Of a DNA stretch of 64,000 nt, positions 32,743-45,849 are shown one piece after another (position 1 is the first letter of the stretch; every line of letters begins with the position of its first letter). Both the position numbers and the translations under genes were made by a program. A model generated the notes under the pieces. That model was not told the origin of the DNA and did not search any database. It was given only the letters and a program-made list of their open reading frames with translations. The stretch is from Symsagittifera roscoffensis. Lineage: Eukaryota; Xenacoelomorpha; Acoela; Convolutidae. Location: positions 83,786,012-83,850,011 of the forward strand of contig NC_087062.1 of assembly GCF_963678635.1 (NCBI RefSeq), written 5' to 3'.

Positions 32743-33639
32743 TCCAGGTCATAAAAAAAGGAGACGAAGCTCTAGAGGCTTGGTTAATGGACTCACTGGA
32801 ACATGAAAATTCCACTGAGAAATTCCAAAAATATTGTCTGAACTGATAAACCACTACAACATCTAAATACTCAATTTCGTACTATTTCGGCGTTTTGATT
32901 CTTCAGCTATTTGACTTTATTTCCACCAGTTCACTTAGCAAGCTGACATGTCAGTCTAGCTGTAAAAATGACAAACATTCTTTGACAATTTTCAAGCATA
33001 TTCGGACTGTGAAATCAACAAAGCCCAGGGCAGAGCTTGTTGCTTTAGAATTACAGAGTGAATAGCAAACGAATGCGTGGTAAGTTTTTGTTGGCTTAGT
33101 CTCTCCAAACGAGTCGAGAGAGTCTTGTTTTTGTTCAGATCGTCTAAATGTCACTTCACCTGTCAGTGGAACCACTACTCACCTTCTGTAAATTTGGTGT
33201 CACCAAAAAACACTATTCTACCATGTCACTTCGCCTCATTACATAAGTACAACATTAAGTATTACTTTAATAGGGCAGAAAAGTCAGCAACACAGAGAGT
33301 CTTTGAGCAAGTACAAAACTATTAGAAGTATCCAAAAAGCAAAAATAATCTTGTTCTCCGATAAAAAATAGTAGAAAAGAAATTGGACTACAAAACCATT
33401 TAAAAAAAACATACATCATAACTACTATATAATAACATAAACGTTTAGAAAAACATAAACTACATAAAAATTCATATAAACATTCATGGCATTAACTATT
33501 CAGAAAAAGAATACAAAAAATGAAAGGAACAAAATGTGCCATTAAATTTGAGAGGAGCGAAATCTGTGTGGGGCGAAACGTGCCACATTCAATTTCAGTA
33601 AATTACAATTAATTTTACAATTCATAATAAAATAGACAC

Positions 33640-33665
33640 AGATGCGAAGCTGAGCTTCGCACCAC
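33640..33665. repeat. Short perfect palindrome (TGCGAAGCT/AGCTTCGCA)
   Basis: 'gatgcgaagctgagcttcgcacc': nine-base arms about one central base. Related to the GCGAAG...CTTCGC hairpins at the SINE tails (884-898, 3320-3336) and to 'aggcgaagcggagattcgc' at 51568-51586. Confidence 0.6.
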
Positions 33666-34139
33666 TTGCGATACAAACATGATTGAAATCACACGGAAAA
33701 AAAAATCAAAAAATCATTTTTGTCAACAAAAAATTGTCAATAAAAAAGCGGTCTGAAGCAATTGTGTCACATCTACGCCAAACGGTTGAGTGAATTTGAA
33801 TTTATAACTTCCAAGCGGTAACAGAGCCAAAAAAACTGAGCAGAAACCTTTCATGCCAAAAAAAAATCTAAAATAATTTAAAAAGCTTTATGTCACTTTT
33901 CCCCTCTGAGCACACGCACGCACACAAGAAATTTTTCCCCGAACGACGCAACAAGAGGCCACTAGGTCGATAAACTTAAGTTGAAACTTATTAACCCAAT
34001 AAAAAAAAAAATGAAGAAAAAAAATTCGACAAATCAAGTTACTAAAATTACAACCAGTGTAATAAACAAATTTCACTTCGGCCGGATTTTTGAAATGCTA
34101 AACCACTTGAAGAATCTACATTGAAAATTGTTTAAAGCA

Positions 34140-34480
34140 AAACAAATTTCTTAGATGTGGCAACTAAGCCGACAAAACAAGCAGACAAATAATAAGGCAA
34201 AATTTTTTTGAACGGAACATTTACCGTTTAAAAAAAAACAGGTCCTAGTCAGATTCACACCCAAGACTTTTGCTGTCCCAGGCGTATTTGTTACCTCGAG
34301 GCTAAATGTGCAGGAGACACTTCGAAATTTGAAGTCCAAGGTACAACGAGTCCAGATGAGTCCTGTGGACAAAATTATTTACGGAAAAAAGTCTAGTACC
34401 CGATTGCAATACGGGTAAATAACAAAACTTTTCCAAACAAATTAATTTGCTTTTAAGATCTAAAAAGTTTTCGTGCTGGG
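34140..34480 (-). repeat. Second tRNA-headed SINE-like family
   Basis: On the minus strand 34312 to 34240 reads TAGCCTCGAGGTAACAAA (A-box-like), then CCTGGGACAG, then TTGGGTGTGAATCTGAC (B-box-like) and AGGACC, following a tRNA outline. 34375-34409 ('ttatttacgg..ctagtacccgattgcaa') matches 2541-2575. Confidence 0.45.
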
Positions 34481-34549
34481 AAAGTACCAAATGAAACTTT
34501 AAAACAGTTATGTTAAGCTAAAAAAACATGTCATTGCTTAATATATGCT

Positions 34550-34810
34550 TTTCGCTCTTAACTCGCTGGAAATTAGGCTCAAAAAATTCAAAATGTTTTT
34601 CACGACACTGAGAGAACTGTTTGAAAATTTTTATATGTCGTTCGAATCACGAATAAAAGGGCTTGAAAATAATATGGATATGTCACTCGATTTATTCTGA
34701 TGATCATTCATGGTAACCTATTTTGCGGAATAGTTTTAAAATTTAAAAACCGAAACAGCAGAAGACAAATTTCCTCTTCACTTTCAGTGGCCGGAACATT
34801 TGACATTCAA
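34550..34810 (+). repeat. R1 repeat copy
   Basis: 'gttcgaatcacgaataaaagggcttga', 'gatatgtcactcga', 'catggtaacctattttgcgg' and 'ttcagtggccggaacatt' follow the R1 block order seen at 16670-16860 and 42000-42170. Confidence 0.5.
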
Positions 34811-35717
34811 ATTATGCTGATCTAAGCAAATTAAATCTTAAAGTTCACATTTTGTCTAAAATGGATTAAATTGAATCTGAAAAAGAGGACTTCAGAAAGG
34901 CTTACTACAGTGCATTAATAACACACTTAAACGGTTCGATTGTGACTTGAATTAAAATTACACAACTACTGAATCAAAATTTAACAAAAAATTTCATCGA
35001 AGAGTTTTATTTCAGAGAATACTAGTTAAACTTGGTTAAACGGCAGTTTATTTGATATTTTAAATTTTAAAAAATACAATTTAAACAAACCGAGCAAAGA
35101 AGTACCCAATTTTAAACTATTGGATCGGCTTCACAGAACAAACTGCACCGTTTTGTTTATCAAGCTAAATTTTAATCTGTTCCTGCTAAACTAATCTGAG
35201 ACGCAACAGTCTTTTTTCGTGAGACAAGCGAACTTTTGAGAGTGATTCGTCTCAAACTGAGTTATCCTGAAAATCTATATTGTTGTTCGGACGATTAAAA
35301 TCATAATAGTATATCATATCATGCCCTTACAGCCGTAATTCGAGCATTTGAAAAATTTGTCCCAGTTTGAAGAAAATTAGGTTCGACACTTTTTAGTTTT
35401 AGTCTAATTTAGACCGATTAGGTCTTATAAAAAAATTATTCGTGCAAACAAAAAAATCCAAAAATTGAAATTTTTCAGCAAAAAAAAACATGTTTTTATG
35501 AATGTTTTGAGAAAGTTTTTTTATGAATGTGATGTTGTCTCTTTCAAAAAAAAACTTAGAAAAGTGTTTCTTGTTTTCAGTCTAGAACAAATTCAAGAAT
35601 TCACGAAAAGATTAAATTTAAGATCGATTTGATTAAAAACGCTTATAGAAAGGGAAAATGCCGTCAAAAAACGTAGAAAAATAGGAACCAGAATCTGAAT
35701 TTATTTTAATTTTCCAG

Positions 35718-36135
35718 ATCATCGAATTGCTCCATGCTGCGCCTGGTCAATTCGGTGTCCAAACTGGCAATCAAAACAGCACAATGCAGATTACACAACA
35801 GGTGCTGTGAATAGAAAAGACGTCACAATTAAATCCGACAAAACAAAAGACCCGTCGCAGAGTTTGTATTATAATACAAATGTACACTACTATAGCCAGA
35901 ATTGTACAACAATGTTCGATTTATGACTAGCAAATGCGCATTAATTAATCAGATGGTGCAATTATGTGGCACTATGACTTCTGATTGACAGATGTGGATC
36001 ATGCGAGGACCGGTAAGACTGAGCGAGGCAGACGCCACCTACTACTGTTCGATTAACATACAACACCAACCAGCACAAGAGCAAAACTATGTTCTATTCT
36101 ACTTTGTTCAGTTCGAACACAACCACGTCACTTAG
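35718..36135 (+). CDS. Two exons of an immunoglobulin-fold protein
   Basis: Exon A (35718-35801) lies between acceptor TTTTCCAG and donor CAG|GTGCTG, is 84 bp and open in phase 0. Exon B (35992-36135) follows acceptor TCTGATTGACAG. Joined in phase 0 they encode the second half of an Ig domain. A D/E-strand region QFGVQTGNQNSTMQI is followed by WIMRGPVRLSEADATYYC, the classic W.(L/M).....LS.AD...YYC F-strand signature, then SIN and a likely G strand (NYVLFYFV). The frame stops at TAG 36133-36135, so exon B is either terminal or uses a donor I cannot see. The first half of the domain (first Cys and core Trp) was not found upstream. The pattern fits V- or I-set cell-surface proteins of the lachesin/IgLON/DIP kind, but the subfamily is uncertain. 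It could be a gene fragment. Confidence 0.6.
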
Positions 36136-39100
36136 ATGCTCTTTTATATTCATCATGGTGATCCACTTCCAAAATCATAATAGTTTTCAATCATAAACAT
36201 TCATGCACAGATGAATTAGAATCTGTTCATATATGGCTGTAATATGTTCGAAAAAAGTTCAACCCATGCTCGAAAAAAAGAACTACAGATAATCGTGGTC
36301 AGTTTTGTTACAATAAAGTGATACAAGCTTTAATCCTCTTTTATTTCATGGTTCAAAAAAGATGCTTATATTTCAGCAGGCTGTCTTGACACTGACAACC
36401 ACAATTTCAAAAATGACATCCTGCAAAACTGATAATAAGTTATTTAAAAGAACCGCTTTCCAACATAAGCAATTTTAATAAAAGGCACTCATTTTGACAT
36501 TCAATTTTGTTCAAAGGTCAATTTATACACATGTCAAAGTAGAAGTGCAAATTTGACTGTTTTATCTGTTGTTTCTCTCCTCGTAAATCCAATTATTGTT
36601 TCCCTGTTGAGACATTGGAAGGGATGTGTCAGTTTAAAGGGGAAGAGCTAAAACTTCAGTCGTCACACACAAAAGCACACATTCGCATGGAGAGACAAAA
36701 AGGATTGACGTCATCAAGACACGCTTGTCTTCACTTAATTGATAAAAATTATCAGTTTTTGTCCAATTCGTCAATATTAAAACCTATAAAACCTGTATTG
36801 AAACCATTTTTTATCAAACAAACGGACTAAAATTGGCAAAGAAGGACTAGATTTTTGACCCGCTCGCCACTAAAAGAGTCATCTCTTTGTTGTTTATGTC
36901 ACCTCTTTTTGGTTAACCAATCCTAAAAATTTTTTCTATCATTTTCTTAAATTATTTTTCATTGCTAACCAATATATACTAATGTTGAGAAAAAAGCGCG
37001 CGCCGAAAACGCAAGTTTCACAAACTTGAAGATACTTATGGCAAGAAAGGGTGTAGGAAGAGATTTATCTAATTGGTTCAAAAAAAAATCGACAAAATTT
37101 TTTAGAGAAAACTTAGATTTCACATTTTTAGAGAAAATGCTAGATTCTAAATCCTAGATCCTGGCTCAAATTACGCTGAAAAAAAATCTATATTACCGCA
37201 TGCTTGAATCTATTTCATAATCAAACCCCTCGTTTCTAAATTTCTGTGATAAATTAACAATCTTACGAAAAAAATCATTTTGCTCCGTTTTTTTTTGCCA
37301 GCAAAACCTGACTAAAAATCACACTAAGGAGCGGGGATAATAATTGAGAGCCAAAAACTGGAACTAAAAGTCCGTGAATGTCAGCATTGCAACTGAAAGG
37401 ACGTATTTTTTTATTTTTAATCTCAACTTCACTTTTGGTGCTCAATTTAACCAACTGGGGAATGGGATGGACTTGAGCTGTCAATCTAGAAATATAATAA
37501 AAACAGGCAGTCACAACTGAACGGAAAGCAGCTTAGCGTGGAAAACACAATTAAAACCAGCAATGCCAAACTGGAACGGTTTTATTAATTCAACGCACAA
37601 CACTGAAAAAAAACACCGTAAACGCAACGCAACACTCCACCAAAACAGAAAAACAACAAAAAAACTAAAATTGATGGAAACTGTCAAATAAAAAATAAAT
37701 AAAACAGTAGACGATTTCACAAAAGAAAACACTTCATGCCCCTATGAAAACAACGCTGAAAAAACAATTCCATTCAAATTGTTCTCTAAAAACTTGGAGG
37801 CAGGCGAAGGGAAGTATTGAATAAGGCAAGAACGTCTACACCATTAAGCATCACATTTCGTGGAATAAACTAAACAGGCAAACAAATACGAATCGGATAT
37901 GAATGGGACGAATGTTTTGCTTTCGATCGTGGCTGAAAAAACAGGCTTGAATAAATTATGCGCTTGGGCAGGTGTTTTTTGTGCTATTCAATCGTCAAAA
38001 TGACAGCCACATCTCAACAATCCAAACACCATGCTGGAAATCCCCCCCCCCCCAATTCACCACTCAAAAGGCTGAAAAGACCATTGAAAAACACCAGGCT
38101 TCGAATACCGCAAAATCATCATTTGTCAAAATCTTTCAAAAAAATGCCCAAAAATTGTTTTTGGGCCTTTTTTTTGCAAGCGGCGCAGAAAAACTTTTCC
38201 AAATTAGGGTCATTATGGAGCTTTTGTTCGACCAAAAAAAAGTCAAACAATTCCCCCCCCCCCCCTTTCAAAAAACTTTAGATCGGCCCCTTACCAGAAC
38301 ACTTCAAAAAACTCTCCAAGTTTGGTTGTTCAGTTATTTTCCATGCGCACTCAAGTATCAAAACGTCTTTGAACCTGATGAATTATGATATTCATCTTCT
38401 CTTCCGTTGTCAGCTTGCACTCTCCTTTTCACCTAACTTCACTCAAAACTTTTGAAGAATCTGTTAGACAAAGGTAATTGTTGTCCGAAACTTCTGCGCT
38501 ACTAAGCTAGCAAAGGTTACTCTAGCCGTTTTCTCGCCGTAACAAAATCAACCCAGAAAAATTGAAAACCTGACCGCATTAAAACGCTATTCGCTCTCTC
38601 ATAGCTTCAAATGCTTCCACTAAACAACATCAACAACTGCGAAAATAAAAATTTTTTTCTTGAGACACATTTCTTAAATAACAACCCCGATGCTTTTTCA
38701 GATTCACAAAAAATTTAGCGGCCGACTAAATCACTCAGTAATTCGAAGCTATCAAGCTTTTGGCAACATAAAAGACAGATTAGAAAAAAAAAACGAAAAC
38801 ACTTAAGTGGCCATCATGTGTCTGTGAGTCAGCAGCCTCATAGGTCAAAACTACAAAAGTCAAGTTCAATTAGATTGAATTGTTCTTCTTAAGTAAGTAT
38901 TTTTGATCCATTAGTTTAAGTACAAAACAGGGAACATAGTGGAGCCTGGTAGATGAATGTTCCAAAAAAGGTTAATTGCGATGCGTCAATTTTAACATCT
39001 TATAAAAAATTCACGCACTTCGCAAATCACCACCTGCAGCGAAAATGCAAATTTTAATAAACTTTTTTCTACTATCCTACGTTATACTCAAAATCAATAT

Positions 39101-40640
39101 TTCTGTTGCTAACTCGACGAAACAAATGATTTCTATCTTTATTAAAATGCATCTTTGACTTGCAACAAAAAAAAGCTGATTAAGATATTTAAAAAATACT
39201 ATTTTCTCATTCCATTAACGGTTCAAAACAAAAAACCTTTCACAGTGTAAATCTCCATTGTTTGCGAGGAAAATGTCTTTTCTGTGACTCCCATCATTAG
39301 AGTCGTGGTTTGAAAAGATAAGGAACAACAAGATAAAAAAGAATATGTTAATTTTTCTCAGTCTCGCCAATTATGGATCACAAATTGGTTCCCCGGAGTT
39401 CCTTCTTTAGCCCACTACTCTATTTAACTTCACCAGTAGAACTAGAGGGTGATATCGTAATGTGATTAGAGTAAGTGGCCCCAAGGAACTTCCAAACACC
39501 GGGAGTCAAAGGGCTTCGGACGGGATCCAGTAACAAATCGCCATTGTAGCCCTAATTTGATTGTCAGGTCATTTTGTAAATCTAACAATAGCCAAACCGC
39601 GTTAAATCTAGAACAAGCCACGCACAACCTATACTACACATTACACAATCGTATAGCCTACACTTGCGTCTTGATATTTCCAAAAAAATTCGCCCTAAAA
39701 ATTGAACTCAATTTCTGTGTTTACGACGTTCTTTTCTGATGAAAAAGATACTCCATGAATGAATAATGCGCAAATTCCTGTTTCTAAGCAAGTAAGGAAA
39801 ACAATATTAACAATGATAGAGCGATCAGGTCGAACGTTGCACCCTACTTTTTTTTTCCAAGTAATTCCATTCCTTTGTTCACTTCCAAATCCCCTGCGAT
39901 TTCAGATCACTCAATACTGGGCTAAAAGTATTTTTCTGCATCTACACAACTCCTACTCCCTACCTTCTGAGCTAAGTTATAAGCGAACAATAGTAAACAA
40001 TTTGATTTTTCTCAGCTGTCTGTCAATCAAACGACAATTTAAATTTTTATGGCTGAATTAGCATTTTTGGAACAGAAGTGAAAATCGAATTAGAGAAAAG
40101 TCAAATACACAATATAATTCTACGCAGCTAAATGTCACTTGCCCTAAAAATTTCTCAATTGAATTAAAATGATCGAATCAAAGATCTCCAGGCAGATGCC
40201 AAAAACTTCAATTTGGCGAAATAATGCGTCTGATCCAGCACTTTTTGACTTTAAAAAATAACACTGCAAAACTAAGATGGGTTCCCGTACTTAAAAAAAA
40301 TCAATCGCCTCTGCCTCAAGTTTCAGTGCAAAATTTACTTCATTATGAAGAGGAAACCGAAAGCCCACAAAATTTAAGCTTTAGTCAAAAAAAATAATGC
40401 AGAAAAAGTCAATAAAACTGAGAGTACATTAATTATTCTTCAATTTATTTGCACCGTAAGTTGTTTCCACAAGTGAATTCCCATACATAACTAAGATAGA
40501 GTTTAACAGAAAATCAGCTGCCGTCACAAACGCCTTAACTGCAAAAATAAGAATTTTCCCGAAATAATTAGCAAGCTACCTTTTCAACCGCGATGAGCCA
40601 TTTCAAACGTGTTACTTCATTTTCAACAAATGAAGACCTT
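36136..40640. other. No confident gene; C-tract and repeat debris
   Basis: Long C runs occur at 38042-38054 and 38256-38268. The proline-rich frames across them (37958-38388) come from the runs and are not genes. 39363-39470 lies between an acceptor (TTTTTCTCAG) and a GTAAGTGG donor. One frame reads SPIMDHKL then TSPVELEGDIVM before a stop, which resembles the opening of an Ig domain, but the stop makes it doubtful. Confidence 0.35.
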
Positions 40641-40692
40641 TTAAGTTTTCAGTATAGAATGGGCTCCAAATGCGCTTTGTTTGGATCTATGA

Positions 40693-40980
40693 GACAGGAA
40701 AAATGAACAGGAAGGAATGAAACAAAGAGAGGTGGGGACTTGTAATGCACTTTTAATCATTCGCAACAGCGGGAGCGTGACTGTTGGCCTCGCCACTGTG
40801 CAAGGGAGGAGCACTGGAACAGATGAAATAATTGGAGAAATTGAATTGAGTCCACTTGAGTGGAAATACAATTTGTATTTGGGCCCCCCAAAACTAGCAT
40901 TGTATGTCTCTACGGCTGAAGAAACAGCAGCGATGCCTAGCAGTCAGCCAATTCCATACTGTGAAATGATTGACAAGTGA
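40693..40980 (+). CDS. Hypothetical open frame, unrecognised
   Basis: An open frame of 87 codons from the first ATG (40717), a little less AT-rich than its surroundings, with a balanced composition: ALLIIRNSGSVTVGLATVQG, STGTDEIIGEIELSPLEW, PKLALYVSTAEETAAMPSSQ. The opposite strand is also open over most of it (40641-40871), which weakens the case. No domain recognised, no neighbouring exon found. Confidence 0.2.
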   Translation, partial: DRKNEQEGMKQREVGTCNALLIIRNSGSVTVGLATVQGRSTGTDEIIGEIELSPLEWKYNLYLGPPKLALYVSTAEETAAMPSSQPIPYCEMIDK

Positions 40981-41939
40981 TATTAAAAAGAGGTCACTGA
41001 TCCGAAGTAGCAAATACATCTCGAGACGAATGCGCCGAGCCAACTCCTGAAGCGTGAAAACATGTTACAAAAAAGAATAGCAGACTTTTCATCTTCCTCT
41101 GTTTTCGTTCATTTTTTAAAATAGAATTGAGCGATGGTAATCGAAATCAGATATATCAAATGGTAGACGGTTGCTGCGAAAGTAGCACAGATTGTTCCGG
41201 CCACACTAAGTTAGAAAAAGTTCAAAAGTATAACAAATGTTACTTTTTTTAAAAAGAGCGAGTGAATTAGGCGAATTTAAAACTCGAATGAGTGGTGATA
41301 TTAGCTCAAATAAACGTGCTAAAAATGTCAGAAGATTTTAATTTGAAGGTCAGCCTCTTTTCAGAAATTGTCTAGATTTAGTCTGAAAACCGCAATATTC
41401 AGACAGATTTTTCTTGAAACTGGGACAACTTCCGGTTCCTTGAGGTTCGAGTTTTCCTTGAGGTACATAAATCCTTCTCAAACTTTGGTCGGAACAACAA
41501 ACTAGCCGTTTGCTGTCACAGTTGTCTTTGCTAAACAATTTTAAATAGACAACACTGATAACCGGTTGCTGTTCAAGCATTACAGAATGTTCCGATCATA
41601 ACCAATTTCAAAAAATAGGGGGAAAAAGTTTTTTTCTTCTTTATATTCTTCAAATAATGTTCTTTTTAGTCCATGGTGTGCTATGAGGACTGAACGATTG
41701 CGTAGAAAATCAATGAATTACTCATAATCAACAAAATTTGTATTCAAAACATGAAAAACAAATTTAAAAAAAAAAGAAAAAAAAAGAATTAAAAATTGTT
41801 TTGTAATTTTTTGCGCAAGATTTTTTCAGACAACCTTTTTTTGCCAATTAAGCGGTAAACAATAGATCAAAAACGGAAAGCTAGTTTTCTTCATAGCAAA
41901 ATCGAGGATTATCTAGCCTTAAGGTCTGAAAAATATTAA

Positions 41940-42500
41940 ATTTCGCTCGAAAATAGACAAACCAATTTTTCTCAACATTGAGAATTTTTTTGGGAAATTT
42001 TTAAAAGTTGTTCAAATCACGACAAAAAGGGCTTTAATATGATATATCACTCACCCCAGTCCGATGGTTATTTGTGGTACCTGATTTTGCGTGTAAAACA
42101 AAAAAGAATAAAAACTAAAACACACCCGAAAACGAAGTTCCTCCCCATTTTCAATAGTCGAAAAAATAAAAAAATGTTCTAACTTTCAAAAAAAAGTTGA
42201 AAAGGCCAAGACGCTTACCAAGCTTCTAGAACTAGCCAATAGCAGCTTAACTCAAAAAATAAACAATATATGATACCTATGTCGAAAACCATTTCGTCAT
42301 CGTCGACATGAAGAGTGACTCGTCTTCTAAGTAGAACAAATTATAATAATTTTTTTTCAACACCGAAAATTTTTGAAATTTTTTCAAGCGTGTTTGAAAT
42401 ATCTGATTTTCCATGGCACAAAAAACATATTTGCATCAAAATCAATTTGTGACCGGAACAACAAGGGTAGTCGATTGAGGCGGAGGTAGTACAGAATGTT
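41940..42500 (+). repeat. R1 repeat copy with adjoining 'acagaatgttcc' block
   Basis: 42000-42170 follows R1 order ('gttcaaatcacgacaaaaagggcttta', 'gatatatcactca', 'ggtacctgattttgcg', 'aacacacccgaaaac'). At 42470-42495 'ggtagtacagaatgttcc' recurs at 59275, inverted at 62050-62075, and more weakly at 41575 and inverted at 60070. Confidence 0.55.
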
Positions 42501-45500
42501 CCAAACGCATCAATTGCAAAAGAGAGAAAAAAGCGGAGCTTTGCACGAGTTGCAGTACATCACCAACATAGTCGAACTAGCTAGCTGCCAAAAAACATGA
42601 TGAAGACAAGTCGAAAAAAAACAAATGCCTGAAAAAACTATATTTTTTACACACTTGTCTCAATGTGTCTCATAACAATCTTTAAAAAATTATTGCAGCA
42701 TTAAATCTTTATGTCAACCTTAAGCCCACTCGCGAATTAAGACCTGTTATCCCTTTCCCAATGACAAAATATACGGCAACTAAGCCAATATAACAAAAGA
42801 TGAAACCTTCAAACCATCAATAAAATTACAACAAAAAAGCAGGCACATTAAAAAGAAAATTGCAACAGTCGCAAAAAGTTGCTATGATGTAGGACAAAAT
42901 TTTCCGACTGCATAAATCGTTACAAAAACAATCCCGGCAAGATAAAATCATTAGCGAAGCTGAGCATACACTGCGATACAACGCAAGCGTAGCACTGCAT
43001 GCTCGCGAAGAGAAAACGAAACAAATAACAAAGACAAAACAAATCCAACAGCATTAAATTAAACTTTATTGTTTAACAAGCGGCCACTCAGCCGACATTA
43101 CCCGGGTAGACACCCTGTGAGCTGAAAACAAAAGATGTCATCAATAGCTGTCCTGTAAAATGTTACAGGCGATTAGGTTTCAGAACTTTGATTTTTTTCA
43201 CCACAACCGACCTGAATCATTCACAAAAATAATACACAATTTTAACCCTTTAAACGACAAAAAAAAGAAAAAACCTATGAAACTTTAGCCCAACCTATTA
43301 ATGCCGAGAAAAACGTTTAATAAGACGAATAAATTAAATAAAATATATATGCCGAATAAAATAAATCGAAAAAGCCTATGAAACTTCAGCCCAACTATTT
43401 AAATTAAAATTAAAATCTGAAAAAAAACAAGATGGGATTAATAAGCTAACAAATTACAATGATAATTTCTTACAACACAAGAAGAAAAATCAAAATCCTA
43501 GATGCTGTAATAAGCCGAGAAAACAAAAGCAGACAAACGAAAGACCGACAATGCAATTTTTCGCTTAAAAAAATTTCATTCACACCTGCTGAAAAAATAA
43601 GGTTCGCATCTGAATTACAAAAATAAGGTTTGGCATCTGATTCACAACTGAAACGTTTTATTATGATACCAGACTTGATGCCTTAAACGCACCAGTAGCG
43701 TTTAAGACCCATCCTTCTAAGACCCACCTAGGGTTCTTATAGTATTTTCGGAGAGCTCGGAAAATCAGGTTGGTCGACCTACAAAACGGACAAAATTTTC
43801 AATTTTTTCTTTCGAAAAAGCGCCCCCCCCCCCCAAAAAAAAAATCTGCGCACCCCACTGGAGCCACCTATAAAAATAAGATCGCGCGAAAAAAACAAGT
43901 TGAGCCCTTGTTATTTTCTAGTCCTAAAAATTGTAACACTACTATGTTTAGATGGGCTGATATTTCGGGGCATCCTCCAATTTTAATAAAACCTGTTTTC
44001 GTAGCTCTCAAACCGATACTATCGTTTCAGCGCCACGTATTCTGTGTTGTTGCCTTTTCGACTGACTCTAATCATCTCCAGTTTTATCAGGAAATTGATG
44101 TCAATACAGTATTTGACTTTGCCTAGTAGACTGTTTCGTAGACGTCAAAAAGACCAGCCTTGTCATATATAATGCAAGCTTTCCGACGTATCAGGAAACA
44201 AATAGTCTTCAATGGCGTCAGGACTTTTTTATATGTTATCTCGTGACCTTTTCAGAAACTGAAAGTCTGGATTCTTTTTCAAGTAGCCTTAAATAATTGT
44301 AGTTTAGTTAGTTCAATCATATTGTTCTATACCGTGTTTATATATTAACAAACCCAAGATTCAAAATTAAATTCAGCAGAAAAATTGAAATTGCTCATGA
44401 AATTAATTATTCCAATCATGTTTTCCCAATTAGTCCCTCGAGTTGAGAATTAATTTTCTTTAGACATCCCAGTAAATAAAAATTAAATCGTCTGAGGAAA
44501 ATAATCATTTTCATTTTTTGGAGACTTTGGAAGCCACATTCAGTCGCCAATTTCATTTATGCCTTTCAGACTTAGAAGTAGACGGTAGAAACCATCACGC
44601 CTTCACACTCAGACTCTCAGGTCTTGTTGAAGCGAGTTGGAATTGGTTACACTGAAGGTGTATATAAAAATAGACAAAAAGTTGATGAAAATGAAGAGGC
44701 AAAATGAAATTAAAAGCGAGGAAATAATTCAGACAAAGAACTCATTTTGAATAGAGTGCCTTCCCAGTCTGTGAGTCATATCAAGTGTAATTTGCATTTC
44801 GCCCAACCCCCAATCCCCTAGCAGGTCCTCAGTCTACCCTTAGTATATTTTTACGGCAGAAAGAACAGATTACAATGCGCTACTTTTTTCTATTTACAAT
44901 TAACTGAAATCCATTATCTTCTCTTTCCTCGTCATAATCTACTTTTAGTATCGAATTTCAGGCTGCTACTTTGCCCGTACGGATTAAATATTCACATGTG
45001 CTGAAAAACAACTTCCACCTGGAAGTTAATCTTTTTAAAATTTATACCTCGAATGTCAAAAAAATGCGAAACCATTTCTAAAAAAGACTTTAAAAACTCT
45101 TGTTCAAAAACAACAAAAAAACGGAATAAATAAATGATGAGCGAAGTAAATGAGTTTCAGAAAATTTGACTGATAAAGCACAATTCGTCATTTTAAGATA
45201 AAAATGATTGACACATTCAAATACCAGTTAATACTTCTCTCATCTGAAGTACTTTAATATCTTTTTTTTTCATCCTGTCACAAAATAGAGAGGAAAACAA
45301 ATAAGTCCTATCGAATCTCCCTCCCTTTCTGCCTCTATAAAGATAGCACAGTAGTTGTAAACTGGAGAATAGGAGAAAGGAGGGTCAAATTAGTGATTTA
45401 ATGCGGATACATGCGATTAATTGAGGAGTAATAACGGAATCGTTTCGCTTCATTAGTCTATTTTGTAGGGAGAGGGAAGTTTAAAACATTGCTGACAAGA

Positions 45501-45849
45501 ATACAATCAAATTACGTTACGTTCAATTTATTTCAGGGCGGGCATAAAATTAACAAGTTCATGAGTTCATTAAAATAGCCCAACCCTAAAATATTAAACA
45601 CTAAATCAACGAAACTAGATAGGATATAATCAAATTAGATTGCATGCTACAATTTGGGAGCTCCTTTAAACCCGCGAATTTTAGACAGTGATAAAAATTG
45701 AAATGATACATTACATTGATTTAAATTTTTCTACCACGAAATTTTAAAAAATGAAAGAAACTTGGCACTAATTCAGATTGTTAGTTCCTTAATAAAAAAG
45801 ATTCACGCTCAATCCAACTCAATTTCTGTCAACTTACAATTACAACATT
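42501..45849. other. No gene recognised
   Basis: 43690-43860 contains a long C run (43822-43835) flanked by 'ggtcgacctac' and 'gcgcaccccac', resembling the outer part of the hAT-like MITE at 49.3 kb. 43508-43620 ('aagccgagaaaacaaaagcagacaaac', 'attcacacctgctgaaaaaataaggtt') resembles 34158-34260. The plus-strand open frame across the C run (43770-44126) is not credible as a gene. Confidence 0.35.

Noticed and set aside
37958-38388. Proline-rich 107- and 138-residue open frames
   Set aside because: The prolines come from runs of C. The two frames overlap each other and the sequence is repeat debris.
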